Positions 14,704-23,883 are shown, counted from the stretch's first letter. The stretch: DNA of 64,000 nucleotides from JAXGMV01 sp040768445 (GCA_040768445.1 JAXGMV010000001.1:1488001-1552000), one strand, 5' to 3'. The notes: a model not told the origin generated them from the sequence alone. Made by a program: numbers and translations.

Positions 14704-15346
14704 TGCCTTGATGCGGCGCGAAATGGTCAGCAGCCAAATAGCGAAACGGGGAATTAAAACGGCTGTAGTGCTCGATGCCATGCTGAAAGTGCCGCGCCAC
14801 GATTTTGTTCCACATGATCTTCGACTGGATGCCTACGGCGACCACCGCCTGCCAATCGGTCAAAACCAGACCATATCCCAGCCATATATTGTGGCGTTGA
14901 TGACCGACTTGCTCAATCTCAGCGGCACTGAGCGGGTGCTTGAGATTGGTACCGGCTCAGGTTACCAGGCTGCAGTGCTATCACTGTTGGCGGCTGAAGT
15001 GCACACGGTAGAAAGGCACGCCAGCCTCGCACAGCAGGCAGAACAAACCCTTAACAGGCTTGGCTATCACAACGTGTTTGTGCATCTCGGCGATGGTTCT
15101 ATGGGCTGGGCGGATAACGCGCCTTACCAGGGCATCCTGGTGACAGCGGCAGCACCTTCCGTTCCAGAGCAGTTAAAAGCACAGTTGGATAACGGCGCAA
15201 GGCTGGTCATTCCTGTTGGGACTAACCGTAGCCAGGAATTGCTGGTGGTGACCCGAAACAAGGACGAATACGAAGTTGAGTCAATCATCCCTGTTTCCTT
15301 TGTCCCCTTGTGTGGCCAGTTTGGATGGCAGGATGGCACCTGGTAG
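14684..15346 (+). CDS. pcm: Protein-L-isoaspartate O-methyltransferase
   Basis: This protein repairs isoaspartyl residues in aged proteins with S-adenosylmethionine. It shows MRREMVSSQIAKRGI, PRHDFVP, QTISQPYIVALMTDLL and the SAM site VLEIGTGSGYQAAVL. I start it at the ATG at 14684 (220 residues), which overlaps mutY by 20 bp; an in-frame ATG at 14660 would add eight residues with no family support. Translation is probably coupled to mutY, giving a DNA/protein repair operon. Confidence 0.93.
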   Translation: MSNKLDDALMRREMVSSQIAKRGIKTAVVLDAMLKVPRHDFVPHDLRLDAYGDHRLPIGQNQTISQPYIVALMTDLLNLSGTERVLEIGTGSGYQAAVLSLLAAEVHTVERHASLAQQAEQTLNRLGYHNVFVHLGDGSMGWADNAPYQGILVTAAAPSVPEQLKAQLDNGARLVIPVGTNRSQELLVVTRNKDEYEVESIIPVSFVPLCGQFGWQDGTW

Positions 15347-15396
15347 TGGTTTATACTTGTAAGTTCACAGATCAAGGCTATATAAAAGTTAACAAA

Positions 15397-15422
15397 ACTG
15401 CCGGCAGTCAAATGCCGGCAGT
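15397..15422 (-). terminator. Terminator of the aldo/keto reductase gene
   Basis: ACTGCCGGCA and TGCCGGCAGT form a 10 bp stem; the minus-strand tail is TTTTGTTAAC. The stem core is the same TGCCGGCA palindrome as at 4790. Confidence 0.8.
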
Positions 15423-15441
15423 GGTGAAATTCATAAAAAAC

Positions 15442-16377
15442 TTACGCCAGGATCTGGTTGACTGCTGAAAGCTCCTGTTCTGTCAATTCCCAATCTGCTG
15501 CTTTGAGGTTATTTTCCATTTGTTCAATGCGGGTTGCACCGGTAATGACTGAGCTCACCTGAGGATTAGCCAGCAGCCATGCCTGGGCAAGTTCATTGAT
15601 GCCGCGATTTTGGCCAGCAGCAAACGTCTGCAATTTCTCCAAACGGTCAAAATTGGCATCAGTCATGTAATTCTTGACATACTCACTGCTCTCGCCGCGT
15701 GAGCCCTTCGGTGCTGGCTTACCGCGCTCATACTTGCCAGTTAGAAATCCGCCGGCAAGCGGGAAATAAGGAATATATCCAACGGAGTGATCCTTACAGA
15801 AGGGCAGCATCTCGCGCTCATCTACCCGTTCAAACATGTGGTACTCGTTTTGAATAGCAACAAAGGGCGTCCAGTTTTTCACCTCAGCCAGCAGGTTGGC
15901 ACGTGCCAGCTGCCAGGATGAGAAATTGGAGGCGCCAATGTAACGCACCTTGCCGGCTCTGATCAAATCATCCAGCGCACGCAAGGTCTCTTCAATTGGC
16001 GTGGTATTATCCCAATTATGTACATAGTAAAGGTCAATATGGTCACTCTGCAGGCGTCTCAGGCTGTCTTCAATAGCATGTTGAATGTGATAGCGGGATG
16101 TTCCACGGTCGTTAATGCCATCACCTGTGGGGATTGAGAACTTGGTTGCCAGCACAAATTTGTCCCAACGCCCCTTCAATGCAATACCCAAAGCTTCCTC
16201 AGAGCGGCCGCCCTGGTAAATGTTTGCCGTATCAATAAAATTCAATCCCATGTCCTGCGCCGCGGCGATCATGTTGTTGGCAGCTTCCTGGCTCACTTTT
16301 TCAGACCCAAAGCGGTTGGTACCCAAACCGATCACGGATACTTTCAATCCTGAATGTCCCAAATTTCGATATCTCAT
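15442..16377 (-). CDS. Aldo/keto reductase
   Basis: This 311-residue NADPH-dependent (beta/alpha)8 oxidoreductase has the catalytic tetrad: Asp in NFIDTANIYQGGRSEEALG with Tyr close by, Lys in FVLATKF, and His in LYYVHNWD. It resembles the YajO/Kv-beta-type AKR group. The substrate is not evident. I prefer the ATG at 16377 over the GTG at 16380 because AGAGGG is 7 nt before it. It stands alone on the minus strand. Confidence 0.9.
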   Translation of the reverse strand: MRYRNLGHSGLKVSVIGLGTNRFGSEKVSQEAANNMIAAAQDMGLNFIDTANIYQGGRSEEALGIALKGRWDKFVLATKFSIPTGDGINDRGTSRYHIQHAIEDSLRRLQSDHIDLYYVHNWDNTTPIEETLRALDDLIRAGKVRYIGASNFSSWQLARANLLAEVKNWTPFVAIQNEYHMFERVDEREMLPFCKDHSVGYIPYFPLAGGFLTGKYERGKPAPKGSRGESSEYVKNYMTDANFDRLEKLQTFAAGQNRGINELAQAWLLANPQVSSVITGATRIEQMENNLKAADWELTEQELSAVNQILA

Positions 16378-16599
16378 CACTTAGCCCTCTCAACGGTTAT
16401 TTTGTTTACCAATTTATACTATGAAGTAAGTCATAAAATCAAATTTATAAGTGTTAATCCGAGAAATCCAGTTATTACAGTGGAATGCTATAAATAGCAA
16501 ATTATAAATTTTTGAGTCAAAACGCAATATTGACGCCCTGTAAATAATATTAGAAAGGCGAGGGTAGAAAGAATTTCTCCACTTTACTATGGAATTTTA

Positions 16600-17454
16600 T
16601 TAGAATACATCCAGATCGTGACCGGAAACAGTATTACCACTGTAGCGAGAGCGAATCTCTGCAAGCAGTTCTTCTTCGGTCGCATTCCAAAATAGTTGGT
16701 GATAGAGAACCAATAATTTGGGTTGAATCTGTAAGGCGATCTCAGCCAGTTCGTGTGTGGAAGTATGCATATTCGAGTGATATTTTTGCCAATTTGCGCT
16801 GCGAGTGCTAAATCCTTTTCCAGAATAGACCTCATGCACTAAAGTATCGCAGTCGCGGGCATGTTTTACGAGGTTTATTGACGGGGCGGTATCACCAGAG
16901 ACAACAATTGTGCGATCTGGAGTGACAAATTTATATCCATATGCAGGCCACGTTCCGTGTCTCACTGAGAAGGCGGTCACCTGCACGTTTTCATCCTGGT
17001 AAACAACCCCTGGTTGTATCTCGTGGGCTTGAATATCATACGCGCCCGCTGCAGTCGGTTCCAGGCCTTCAATGCGCTCGCGCAGGTCCTCCCGATAGGC
17101 TTCCATAATGTGGTTGGTCATGCTGCGCAGACCCATTGGTCCAAATATCTCAAGCGGCTGGTTACGCCCAATTACGCCTGGGGTAAAAATTAAGTCCGGG
17201 TAACCGCTGGTATGGTCAGAGTGCAAATGTGTAACAAAGGCGCGTGTCAGCCGGGATGGAGCGAGTTCCTTTACGCCATTGGCGACAGCTGCTGCAGCTC
17301 GACGTACCACCCCCGGACCAAAATCAACCAGGTAAGGCTGATCGTTCACAACAACAGCAACTGAGGGGCCAAAGCGTAGTGGGTCAGCATTGGGTGTGCC
17401 GGTTCCGAGCAATACAACCCTGGTAATAGGCGAAGTCGTTATCATGTTACTCAT
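16600..17454 (-). CDS. MBL-fold hydrolase of the RNase Z / arylsulfatase-like group
   Basis: This 284-residue protein has the intact metal motif THLHSDHTSGYPD plus GDTAPS and the late His in HSNMHTSTHELAEIA. It opens VVLLGTGTPNADP like RNase Z-like proteins. Without the exosite arm of tRNase Z it is more likely a general phosphodiesterase or ester hydrolase of this group. A TATAAT-type -10 lies at 17496-17491, about 37 bp upstream. Monocistronic, divergent from the phosphatase-like gene. Confidence 0.88.
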   Translation of the reverse strand: MSNMITTSPITRVVLLGTGTPNADPLRFGPSVAVVVNDQPYLVDFGPGVVRRAAAAVANGVKELAPSRLTRAFVTHLHSDHTSGYPDLIFTPGVIGRNQPLEIFGPMGLRSMTNHIMEAYREDLRERIEGLEPTAAGAYDIQAHEIQPGVVYQDENVQVTAFSVRHGTWPAYGYKFVTPDRTIVVSGDTAPSINLVKHARDCDTLVHEVYSGKGFSTRSANWQKYHSNMHTSTHELAEIALQIQPKLLVLYHQLFWNATEEELLAEIRSRYSGNTVSGHDLDVF

Positions 17455-17506
17455 AGCTTATGTTTTCCAGGACTCGATCATGCGAACAGTATTATAAGAT
17501 TAGAGA

Positions 17507-17704
17507 ATGGTTACTGCTGAAATCCTTTTTACTCTGGTATTTTATTTCAATCGACTTTTGGCAATTTATCTACTCGTTACTGCTTACAGCTTACAAAGTA
17601 TTATAGGATATATAATGATTATCAGGTATATCGCAATATTGATACTCACTATGTTCAAACAGGTTCAGGTTCTGACATGGTTGACAAGCCAATTTTTGTC
17701 ATAA
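17507..17704 (+). CDS. Possible small hydrophobic protein, weak
   Basis: A 65-residue frame is almost all hydrophobic (two membrane-like stretches, with IIGYIMIIRYIAILILTMF). Its TAA at 17702-17704 shares a base with the ATG at 17704 of the next gene (TAATG), a common coupling arrangement. The DNA is AT-rich, where hydrophobic frames arise by chance, and the ribosome site (AGAG) is poor. Confidence 0.25.
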   Translation: MVTAEILFTLVFYFNRLLAIYLLVTAYSLQSIIGYIMIIRYIAILILTMFKQVQVLTWLTSQFLS

Positions 17705-18162
17705 TGAATGCTCGATTCAATTTAGAGAGAGTTGCAAGCAGCGGCCAACCCTCTGCAGAGCAATTTTCTTTGATCAAAGAAGCGGGATATAACTGTGTCA
17801 TCAATTTGGCGCTGCCAACTTCTGCTGGCGCACTGACTGATGAGCCAGAGATTGTTATCAGCCTGGGAATGGATTATGTGCACATTCCAGTGGAATGGAC
17901 GAAACCGCAAATCAGTCAACTGGCCACTTTTTTTATTGAATTAGATAATCGAAAGGGCCAGCAGATCTGGGTTCACTGTGCCATGAACTACAGGGTAAGC
18001 ACTTTCCTGTTCCTGTTCCGAGTAATAAGGCTTGGTGCTGTACAAATGGATGCCTGGCAGGATGTACTGTCTGTCTGGCAGCCGGATGAGGTATGGCTTG
18101 CGTTCGTTCAAACCAGCTTACTGCATTACGGATTTAGCTGTGAATTACAAGGTATGCGGTAA
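17704..18162 (+). CDS. Protein tyrosine phosphatase-like protein with short P-loop
   Basis: About 152 residues from the ATG at 17704 (an in-frame ATG at 17677 adds nine). It fits the PTP-like group that opens ERVASSGQPSAEQFSLIKEAG and has the loop VHCAMNYRVSTF. This is HCX4R rather than the classical HCX5R of Cys-dependent phosphatases, but the loop HCA-N-RVS recurs in this family as I remember it. The Cys and Arg are present, so phosphatase activity is possible. The substrate is unknown. It precedes the dipeptidase gene by 49 bp in the same direction. Confidence 0.75.
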   Translation: MNARFNLERVASSGQPSAEQFSLIKEAGYNCVINLALPTSAGALTDEPEIVISLGMDYVHIPVEWTKPQISQLATFFIELDNRKGQQIWVHCAMNYRVSTFLFLFRVIRLGAVQMDAWQDVLSVWQPDEVWLAFVQTSLLHYGFSCELQGMR

Positions 18163-18211
18163 ATACTGCTGCCCGATGCAACAAAAAATCTAATTCAATG
18201 AGGTGAATAAA

Positions 18212-19438
18212 ATGCGTCGAATTGTTGTCTTGCTTGCTCTAGCTGTAATTCTGCTGTTTTTGAATGTGAGCTGGCCATGGATTATCGGTATCATCGCTCT
18301 TCTGGCGGTCATTTTGTTCTTTGTGCTCGACATGGTTGCGTTAACTGTTGAAAAGAAGTCTAACCGGGTCTTGCAAAAACCACCTTACAAGGTATCAGAG
18401 GAAGTGATTAATCTGCATCGAAAGCAGTTCATGGTGGATCTGCATGCTGACCCTCTGTTATGGAAGCGGGATTTACTCAAACGGTATGATTACGGCCACA
18501 TTGACCTGCCGCGCTTGGTTGAAGGTGGTGTGGGACTGCAGGTATTTGGACTGGTGACCAAAAGCCCAAAGGGTCAAAATTTTGAGAGCAATTCGTCGCG
18601 TGGCTTTGACAATATTACCCTGCTGGCATGCCTGTCTGCCTGGCCTCCGAGGACATGGAATAACCTGACCGAACGTGCCCTTTATGAAATGAACAAGCTG
18701 CATACTTTTTCCGAAAAATCAAACGGCAGGTTGAAAGTGATTAAAACAGTTGCTGATCTGGATGCGGTTATGCAGGGGCGACAAAAAGGCAAGGATATCA
18801 CAGGCGGTTTGCTATCTCTCGAGGGCGTACATGCCCTGGAAGGAAAACTCGAAAACCTTGATCTGCTGTTTGACAAAGGCTTGCGGATGGTGGGTATGAC
18901 GCACTTCTTTGATAATGAAGCCGGCGGATCGGCACACGGCCTTGAAAAACAGGGGCTTTCAACCTTTGGCCGCTCAGTTGTAGAAAAGGCTTATGAGAAG
19001 CACATGGTCATTGACCTGGCACATGCATCACCGGCTATGGTTGATGATGTGCTGGCAATGACAAAAGTTCCATTGGTTGTATCGCACACCGGAGTGCGCG
19101 GCACTGCTGATAATGTCCGCAACCTATCCGATAAACATATTAAGGGTGTGGCAGCTGTTGGCGGCGTGATGGGCATAGCCATGTTTGACCAGGCTATTGG
19201 CGAAACCAGTTTTGATGCAATGGTCAAAGCCATACAATACGTGGTTGACCTGGCTGGCGTCGATTACGTTGCTGTTGGTGGTGACCTGGATGGGGTGGTG
19301 GAAGCGCCCGTTGATGTGAGCGGAATGCCGCTGTTGACCGAATATTTGATGAAAGCAGGCTTTACTGATGAGGAAATTGGAAAAATCCTTGGTGGCAATG
19401 CTGTCAGGGTGCTACGACAGGTACTTCCTCAAGCCTGA
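18212..19438 (+). CDS. Membrane-anchored dipeptidase (M19, renal dipeptidase family)
   Basis: This 408-residue zinc dipeptidase cleaves dipeptides, often with a D-residue at the C-terminal side. Metal ligands are visible: HxD in MVDLHADPLL, Glu in LSLEGVHAL, His in DLAHAS and in VSHTGVRGT, Asp in GGDLDG. The first 50 residues hold two membrane helices, so the enzyme is membrane-bound. The ATG at 18212 is chosen because GAGGTG is 6 nt before it; a GTG at 18203 lies inside that site. It converges on the D-aminoacylase gene. Confidence 0.9.
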   Translation: MRRIVVLLALAVILLFLNVSWPWIIGIIALLAVILFFVLDMVALTVEKKSNRVLQKPPYKVSEEVINLHRKQFMVDLHADPLLWKRDLLKRYDYGHIDLPRLVEGGVGLQVFGLVTKSPKGQNFESNSSRGFDNITLLACLSAWPPRTWNNLTERALYEMNKLHTFSEKSNGRLKVIKTVADLDAVMQGRQKGKDITGGLLSLEGVHALEGKLENLDLLFDKGLRMVGMTHFFDNEAGGSAHGLEKQGLSTFGRSVVEKAYEKHMVIDLAHASPAMVDDVLAMTKVPLVVSHTGVRGTADNVRNLSDKHIKGVAAVGGVMGIAMFDQAIGETSFDAMVKAIQYVVDLAGVDYVAVGGDLDGVVEAPVDVSGMPLLTEYLMKAGFTDEEIGKILGGNAVRVLRQVLPQA

Positions 19439-19452
19439 TGAATTTTTAAATA

Positions 19453-19488
19453 ACAACAGCCAGGCATTGTTTGAAGCCTGGCTGTTGT
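19453..19488. terminator. Bidirectional terminator
   Basis: ACAACAGCCAGGC and GCCTGGCTGTTGT form a 13 bp stem between the convergent dipeptidase and D-aminoacylase genes. The minus-side tail is TATTTAAAAATT. Confidence 0.85.
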
Positions 19489-19498
19489 GTTTAAGCAT

Positions 19499-21103
19499 TT
19501 ATTGATTGTGACGCAGTACTTTACCGGTGGCTTTCCCGGTTACTTTGCCATCGCGAACTGCCATTTTGCCGTTGACAATCACATATGGGATGCCGGCTGG
19601 CGGCTCGAACGGAGAGTCGTAAGTCGATTTATCGATGATTGTATCCGGGTCGAACAGGGTGACGTCGGCATCGAAGCCCGGTTTTAACAGCCCTTTACCT
19701 TTGAACCCAAAAGTTTGCGCTGGCAGTGAGGTCATCTTTCTGATGGCATCTTCCAGCGTGATGACACCTTTCTCACGAACATAATGGCCGAGAATGCGCG
19801 GCGCTGTGCCGGTCATGCGCGGGTGGATTTTCTTGGCAGAATAATTCGGAAGCCCGTCTGATCCCATCATGATCCATGGTTGGCGCATAACATTCATTAC
19901 ATCGTCATCTGATATAGAGAAGAATACGCCGATGGCAGCCATGCCGTCCTTTTCAATCAGGTCAAACAGGATGTCATATGGATCTCGTTTAAATTCATCA
20001 GCAATATCCTGGATGTTTCTGCCGACATAATCCGGGAACGAGGGCGAGATGGTCACAAGGATGGCCTGAAAACCGGTAGATACAAGGTTGCTTTCCAGGT
20101 TTGTGGGGCTGACAATAGCCTCTTTGAGCTGTGCCCTGAAGCCCGTATCTGCCAGTTGTTTTTGCAGCGACTCGAAACCTTTTGACAGGTAGGTAATGGG
20201 AAGGAAAGAGAACAGCCCCGTGCTTGACGCGGTGTACGGGTATTGGTCTGCGGTGACATCCTTGCCGCGCTGGCGTGCGGCTTCAACCAGCTTGATAGTT
20301 TCTCTGGTTTTTCCCCAGTTGATCTTGCCGGAAGCTTTGAAATGGGAGATCTGCACTGGCAGGCCGGCTGTTTCACCGATGTGAATGGCTTCTGACACCG
20401 ATTGTTCCACTTCCTGTCCTTCGCCGCGAATGTGAGAGGCATAGATGCCGTCATAAGCTGCGGCTGATTTCGCCAGCTCAACCAACTCTTCAGTGCTGGC
20501 ATAGCTACCCGGTGCATAAATCAACCCGGAGGATAAGCCAAATGCGCCGGCTTGCATGGCTTCTGTCACCATGTGTTTCATCTCAGCCAGCTCATGATCG
20601 GTTGGTGGGCGCATGTCAAAGCCCATGGCGGCGATTCGCAGGGTCACATTACCAACCAGTGTGCCCACGTTGATGCCGGGGTTAATTTCATCGAGCAAAT
20701 CCAGGTAATCACCGATACTGGTGACGTCGACAAACTTGTGCAGAATTTTGCTGCCGCCTAATAGCGAGGTAAAACCTGGCAGCGTATCGGGTTTCTTTGG
20801 GTCAAGCGGTGCAACAGAATAGCCACAGTTGCCGGCCATAACTGTGGTGATACCCTGCAGGATCTTGGCATCTGCTGATGGATACTCGAGTACATACAGA
20901 TCATCGTGAGTGTGGGGATCAATAAAGCCAGGAGCAATGGCAAGACCTTGAGCATCAATGATTTCATCCGCGTCATTCCCGGTGATTTGTCTTTCAACGG
21001 CGGTAATTTTTCCATCCTTGAGGCCAACATCACCATGGAAGGATGGATTTCCGGTGCCATCAATAATGCGGCCGTTCTTAATTAACAAATTGAATTGTGT
21101 CAT
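19499..21103 (-). CDS. N-acyl-D-amino-acid deacylase (D-aminoacylase) family amidohydrolase
   Basis: This 534-residue member of the amidohydrolase superfamily has IIDGTGNPSFHGDVGLKDG at the N-terminus, the metal motif PGFIDPHTHDDL, GNCGYSVAP, and ISHFKASGK. Such enzymes remove N-acyl groups from D-amino acids or act as dihydroorotase-like hydrolases. A GGAGA ribosome site and an extended -10 (TGG-TACAAT, 21151-21143) lie upstream. Facing the M19 dipeptidase gene, it suggests recycling of D-residue peptides such as cell-wall fragments; that link is an inference. Confidence 0.88.
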   Translation of the reverse strand: MTQFNLLIKNGRIIDGTGNPSFHGDVGLKDGKITAVERQITGNDADEIIDAQGLAIAPGFIDPHTHDDLYVLEYPSADAKILQGITTVMAGNCGYSVAPLDPKKPDTLPGFTSLLGGSKILHKFVDVTSIGDYLDLLDEINPGINVGTLVGNVTLRIAAMGFDMRPPTDHELAEMKHMVTEAMQAGAFGLSSGLIYAPGSYASTEELVELAKSAAAYDGIYASHIRGEGQEVEQSVSEAIHIGETAGLPVQISHFKASGKINWGKTRETIKLVEAARQRGKDVTADQYPYTASSTGLFSFLPITYLSKGFESLQKQLADTGFRAQLKEAIVSPTNLESNLVSTGFQAILVTISPSFPDYVGRNIQDIADEFKRDPYDILFDLIEKDGMAAIGVFFSISDDDVMNVMRQPWIMMGSDGLPNYSAKKIHPRMTGTAPRILGHYVREKGVITLEDAIRKMTSLPAQTFGFKGKGLLKPGFDADVTLFDPDTIIDKSTYDSPFEPPAGIPYVIVNGKMAVRDGKVTGKATGKVLRHNQ

Positions 21104-21142
21104 GTGAGTCTCCAGTTAGTTCAGTGTATTATTGTTAAGATT

Positions 21143-21151
21143 ATTGTACCA
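21143..21151 (-). promoter_or_regulatory. Extended -10 promoter of the D-aminoacylase gene
   Basis: TGG-TACAAT on the minus strand, about 39 bp before the ATG; no clear -35. Confidence 0.5.
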
Positions 21152-21191
21152 GTACGCTAATTATTTCGATTTATTTTTTGTATGGTGAGAA

Positions 21192-21197
21192 TATAAT
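21192..21197 (+). promoter_or_regulatory. -10 element of mgsA
   Basis: A perfect TATAAT about 40 bp before the TTG start; the -35 region is poor. Confidence 0.45.
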
Positions 21198-21237
21198 ACA
21201 AGCGGGCATAAATAGATTAAGTATTAAGGAGACAACC

Positions 21238-21708
21238 TTGGATAAAAAGCATATCAACATGGAACAGATAAAGCGGATTGCGCTAATTGCCCATGATAAC
21301 AAGAAGGATGACCTGCTGGAGTGGGTACAGTTCAATCGGGTGACACTCTCAAAACATGTACTGTATGCCACTGGTACAACCGGCAAGATGTTGGAGAAGG
21401 AGCTGGGCATACCGGTTATAAAAATGCTCAGTGGCCCATTGGGGGGTGACCAGCAGATTGGAGCCCGCATTGCAGAACAAGAAATTGACATCCTGATCTT
21501 TTTCTGGGACCCGTTGGAGCAGCTGCCGCACGATCCAGATATCAAGGCTTTGCTCAGGCTGGCAGTCTTGTGGAATGTGCCTGTAGCTAATAACAGGGCA
21601 TCGGCTGATTTTATTTTTTCATCACCCTTGATGACTACAGAATACGAACGAAACCTTCCGGATTATGACACATATACCAACAGATTTCAATTCTGGGAGA
21701 AACAGTAA
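21238..21708 (+). CDS. mgsA: Methylglyoxal synthase
   Basis: MgsA converts dihydroxyacetone phosphate to methylglyoxal and phosphate, a bypass of lower glycolysis. Hallmarks are IALIAHDNKK, VLYATGTTGKMLE, SGPLGGDQQIGARI with the catalytic Asp, and FFWDPLEQLPHDPD. The start is taken as TTG at 21238 (156 residues) since AAGGAG lies 6-7 nt upstream; a TTG at 21178 would run through the promoter. Single gene, followed by a long non-coding stretch before dnaA. Confidence 0.93.
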   Translation: MDKKHINMEQIKRIALIAHDNKKDDLLEWVQFNRVTLSKHVLYATGTTGKMLEKELGIPVIKMLSGPLGGDQQIGARIAEQEIDILIFFWDPLEQLPHDPDIKALLRLAVLWNVPVANNRASADFIFSSPLMTTEYERNLPDYDTYTNRFQFWEKQ

Positions 21709-22306
21709 AACAAAGCTTATCCGGATTACTAATTAGTGTGTTTAAAAGAGTGACCCAATATCTGGCGGCTCATAAATAAGGAGAATATTACGAGCAATAG
21801 TATTCAAAACACCAAGGAAGGCATTGATTTAAGTTGAATTAGAATTCAAGTTAGTTCATAAGGCTGAATGTAATTATTAAATACACATTCATTGGCTTTC
21901 AGGTAAAATTATATTAAAGTGGGAAGTAATCACATTAAAACTCAAAATAAATAATTGTATTCCCGCAAAACATGATTAATGATAGACAATGTGGGAGATA
22001 CTGGATAATCAGAAATTGGCTAAAAAATTGTTATTGATTTCAAAATACGAGATTTTGATTTTGGATGCCGGAAAAAAATGGATTCAATGATTCGAATATC
22101 TTTAAGAATCAAATATTTGGAACCAGGAAAAATCCGTCTGCTTTTTATACCCCTATATGTGGGGGGTAATAATTTGTTATCATGTCCTTGTGGGGATTGA
22201 GGCCAGGTAAATTTTGGTGAAATAATATACGCATGTCCTGCGATAATTTTAAGATTCAACTGTCTTAAAGAATCACTTATTTTAAAGTAATAAGTGGCAA
22301 AATGAC
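21709..22306. other. AT-rich non-coding region upstream of dnaA
   Basis: No convincing gene is seen in this stretch. It contains several small inverted repeats, such as TACCCC/GGGGTA (22148-22168) and CACTTATT/AATAAGTG (22274-22296). Only degenerate DnaA-box-like words occur (for example TTATCCGGA at 21718, seven of nine to TTATCCACA). It could hold oriC, but a cluster of good boxes is not visible. Confidence 0.4.
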
Positions 22307-22335
22307 TTGTTCGCTGGGGGATTGTTTGCTAAAAT
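22307..22335 (+). promoter_or_regulatory. Candidate dnaA promoter
   Basis: TTGTTC (22307-22312), 17 bp, TAAAAT (22330-22335). The transcript would have a leader of about 135 nt with a small palindrome TTATCT/AGATAA (22366-22381). Confidence 0.5.
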
Positions 22336-22477
22336 TCTCTTTGTAAGAGAGAGCACCACCCGACCTTATCTAATAAGATAACGTTTTTATAATTTACCCC
22401 CTGTTTCCAGATAATTGCGGAAGGGGGTCTGCTTAACCTTACCTGTACACCAAACCAAAAAGGAGGAACACATTTTC

Positions 22478-23821
22478 ATGAATGCAGAACAAGCGTGGCA
22501 GTCCGCATTAGGGCAGCTGCAGATGCAAATGACAAAAGCTTCCTTTGATACTTGGGTTCGTGATACTCGATTTGTATCTTGCGATTCTGAGACAATCAAG
22601 ATAAGTGTTCATAACGCTTACGCCAGGGATTGGCTTGAAAGCCGATTATCCAGTACCATAATCCGCCTGCTGACCGGCCTGCTCGGGAAACCGTACCAGG
22701 TTGAATTTGTGGTTGGCAACTACGAGGTGCCTGCTGTAGTTGAAGAAGGTGTGGTTGAAGAGCTGGAGCCGGTCATTGAAAGAGAAACAGGAAGAGTTAC
22801 TATCAACCCCCGCTATACCTTTGGGAATTTTGTGGTTGGCAACAGCAACCGACTTGCCCATGCAGCTTGTCTGGCAGTGGGAGAAAATCCGGCAAAAGCA
22901 TACAACCCATTGTTTTTATATGGGGGTGTAGGCCTTGGAAAAACTCACCTGCTTCATTCTATTGGGAATATGTGCCAGCAAAAGGGACTGCAGGTTCTGT
23001 ATGTGTCGTCTGAAGAGTTCACCAACGATTTTATCTCAGCCATCCAGAAGCATACAAATGCCGCATTTAGAGAAAAATACAGGTACACCGATGTGCTTCT
23101 AATTGACGATATCCAGTTTATTGCTAATAAAGAACAAACACAGGAAGAATTCTTTCATACCTTTAATACTTTGCACGGCCAGAACAAACAAATCGTAATT
23201 TCATCAGATCGACCGCCAAAGTCACTGGTGACGCTGGAAGAACGGCTGCGCTCACGCTTTGAATGGGGTTTGATAGGGGATATTCAACCACCTGACCTGG
23301 AGACGCGGATTGCGATTTTACGCCTTAAGGCAGAACATGAAAAGCGAGATGTACCGGCAGATGTTCTGGAGTACCTTGCCCGCCAGGTGCAGTCAAATAT
23401 TCGCGAACTTGAAGGTGCGTATAACCGTGTGGTTGCGATCGCAGATCTGATTCGGCAGCCGATGTCAGTGAGATTGGTGAATGATTCCCTGGTGGACTTG
23501 CTTCCTCAACGTAAATCATTGTCTACCGACCAGGTGGTTTCTGCAGTGGCTGAATCCTTTGGTTTGGAAACCGATATGCTCACTGGCAGGGGGCGGTCAC
23601 AGGAGGTTGCACTACCAAGGCAGGTGGCGATGTATCTAATGCGCCAGGAAGCCAACGCATCACTGCCGCAAATCGGACTGGCGCTGGGTGGACGTGACCA
23701 CACTACTGTCATGTATGCCTGCGATAAGGTAGCTGACCTGATTGAGCGGGATGACCGGCTAAGAAGACAGGTGATATCAATCAGAGAAAACCTGTACGGC
23801 AGGGTCCCGTCATACGTCTAA
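22478..23821 (+). CDS. dnaA: Chromosomal replication initiator DnaA
   Basis: This 447-residue protein binds oriC and opens it. Domain I is at the start (AWQSALGQLQMQMTKASFDTW), the AAA+ domain has Walker A GGVGLGKTHLLH and Walker B VLLIDDIQFI, and the C-terminal DNA-binding domain has the signature GGRDHTTVMYACDK. The ATG at 22478 has AAGGAGGA 11 nt upstream; a longer frame from 22415 has no support. dnaN does not follow, so the classical dnaA-dnaN order is broken. Confidence 0.97.
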   Translation: MNAEQAWQSALGQLQMQMTKASFDTWVRDTRFVSCDSETIKISVHNAYARDWLESRLSSTIIRLLTGLLGKPYQVEFVVGNYEVPAVVEEGVVEELEPVIERETGRVTINPRYTFGNFVVGNSNRLAHAACLAVGENPAKAYNPLFLYGGVGLGKTHLLHSIGNMCQQKGLQVLYVSSEEFTNDFISAIQKHTNAAFREKYRYTDVLLIDDIQFIANKEQTQEEFFHTFNTLHGQNKQIVISSDRPPKSLVTLEERLRSRFEWGLIGDIQPPDLETRIAILRLKAEHEKRDVPADVLEYLARQVQSNIRELEGAYNRVVAIADLIRQPMSVRLVNDSLVDLLPQRKSLSTDQVVSAVAESFGLETDMLTGRGRSQEVALPRQVAMYLMRQEANASLPQIGLALGGRDHTTVMYACDKVADLIERDDRLRRQVISIRENLYGRVPSYV

Positions 23822-23847
23822 TACTGACAGTTTAGCGATAATTTGAT

Positions 23848-23883
23848 AAAATTCCATCTGCTTTCCCCAGATGGAATTTTTTA
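23848..23883 (+). terminator. dnaA terminator
   Basis: AAAATTCCATCTG and CAGATGGAATTTT form a 13 bp stem ending in a run of six T. Confidence 0.9.

Noticed and set aside
22020..22259. 79-residue open frame in the dnaA upstream gap
   Set aside because: Low-complexity AT-rich DNA, no ribosome site and no recognisable domain.
21709..22477. Firm oriC call
   Set aside because: No cluster of TTATCCACA-like boxes; the candidate words are seven of nine at best.
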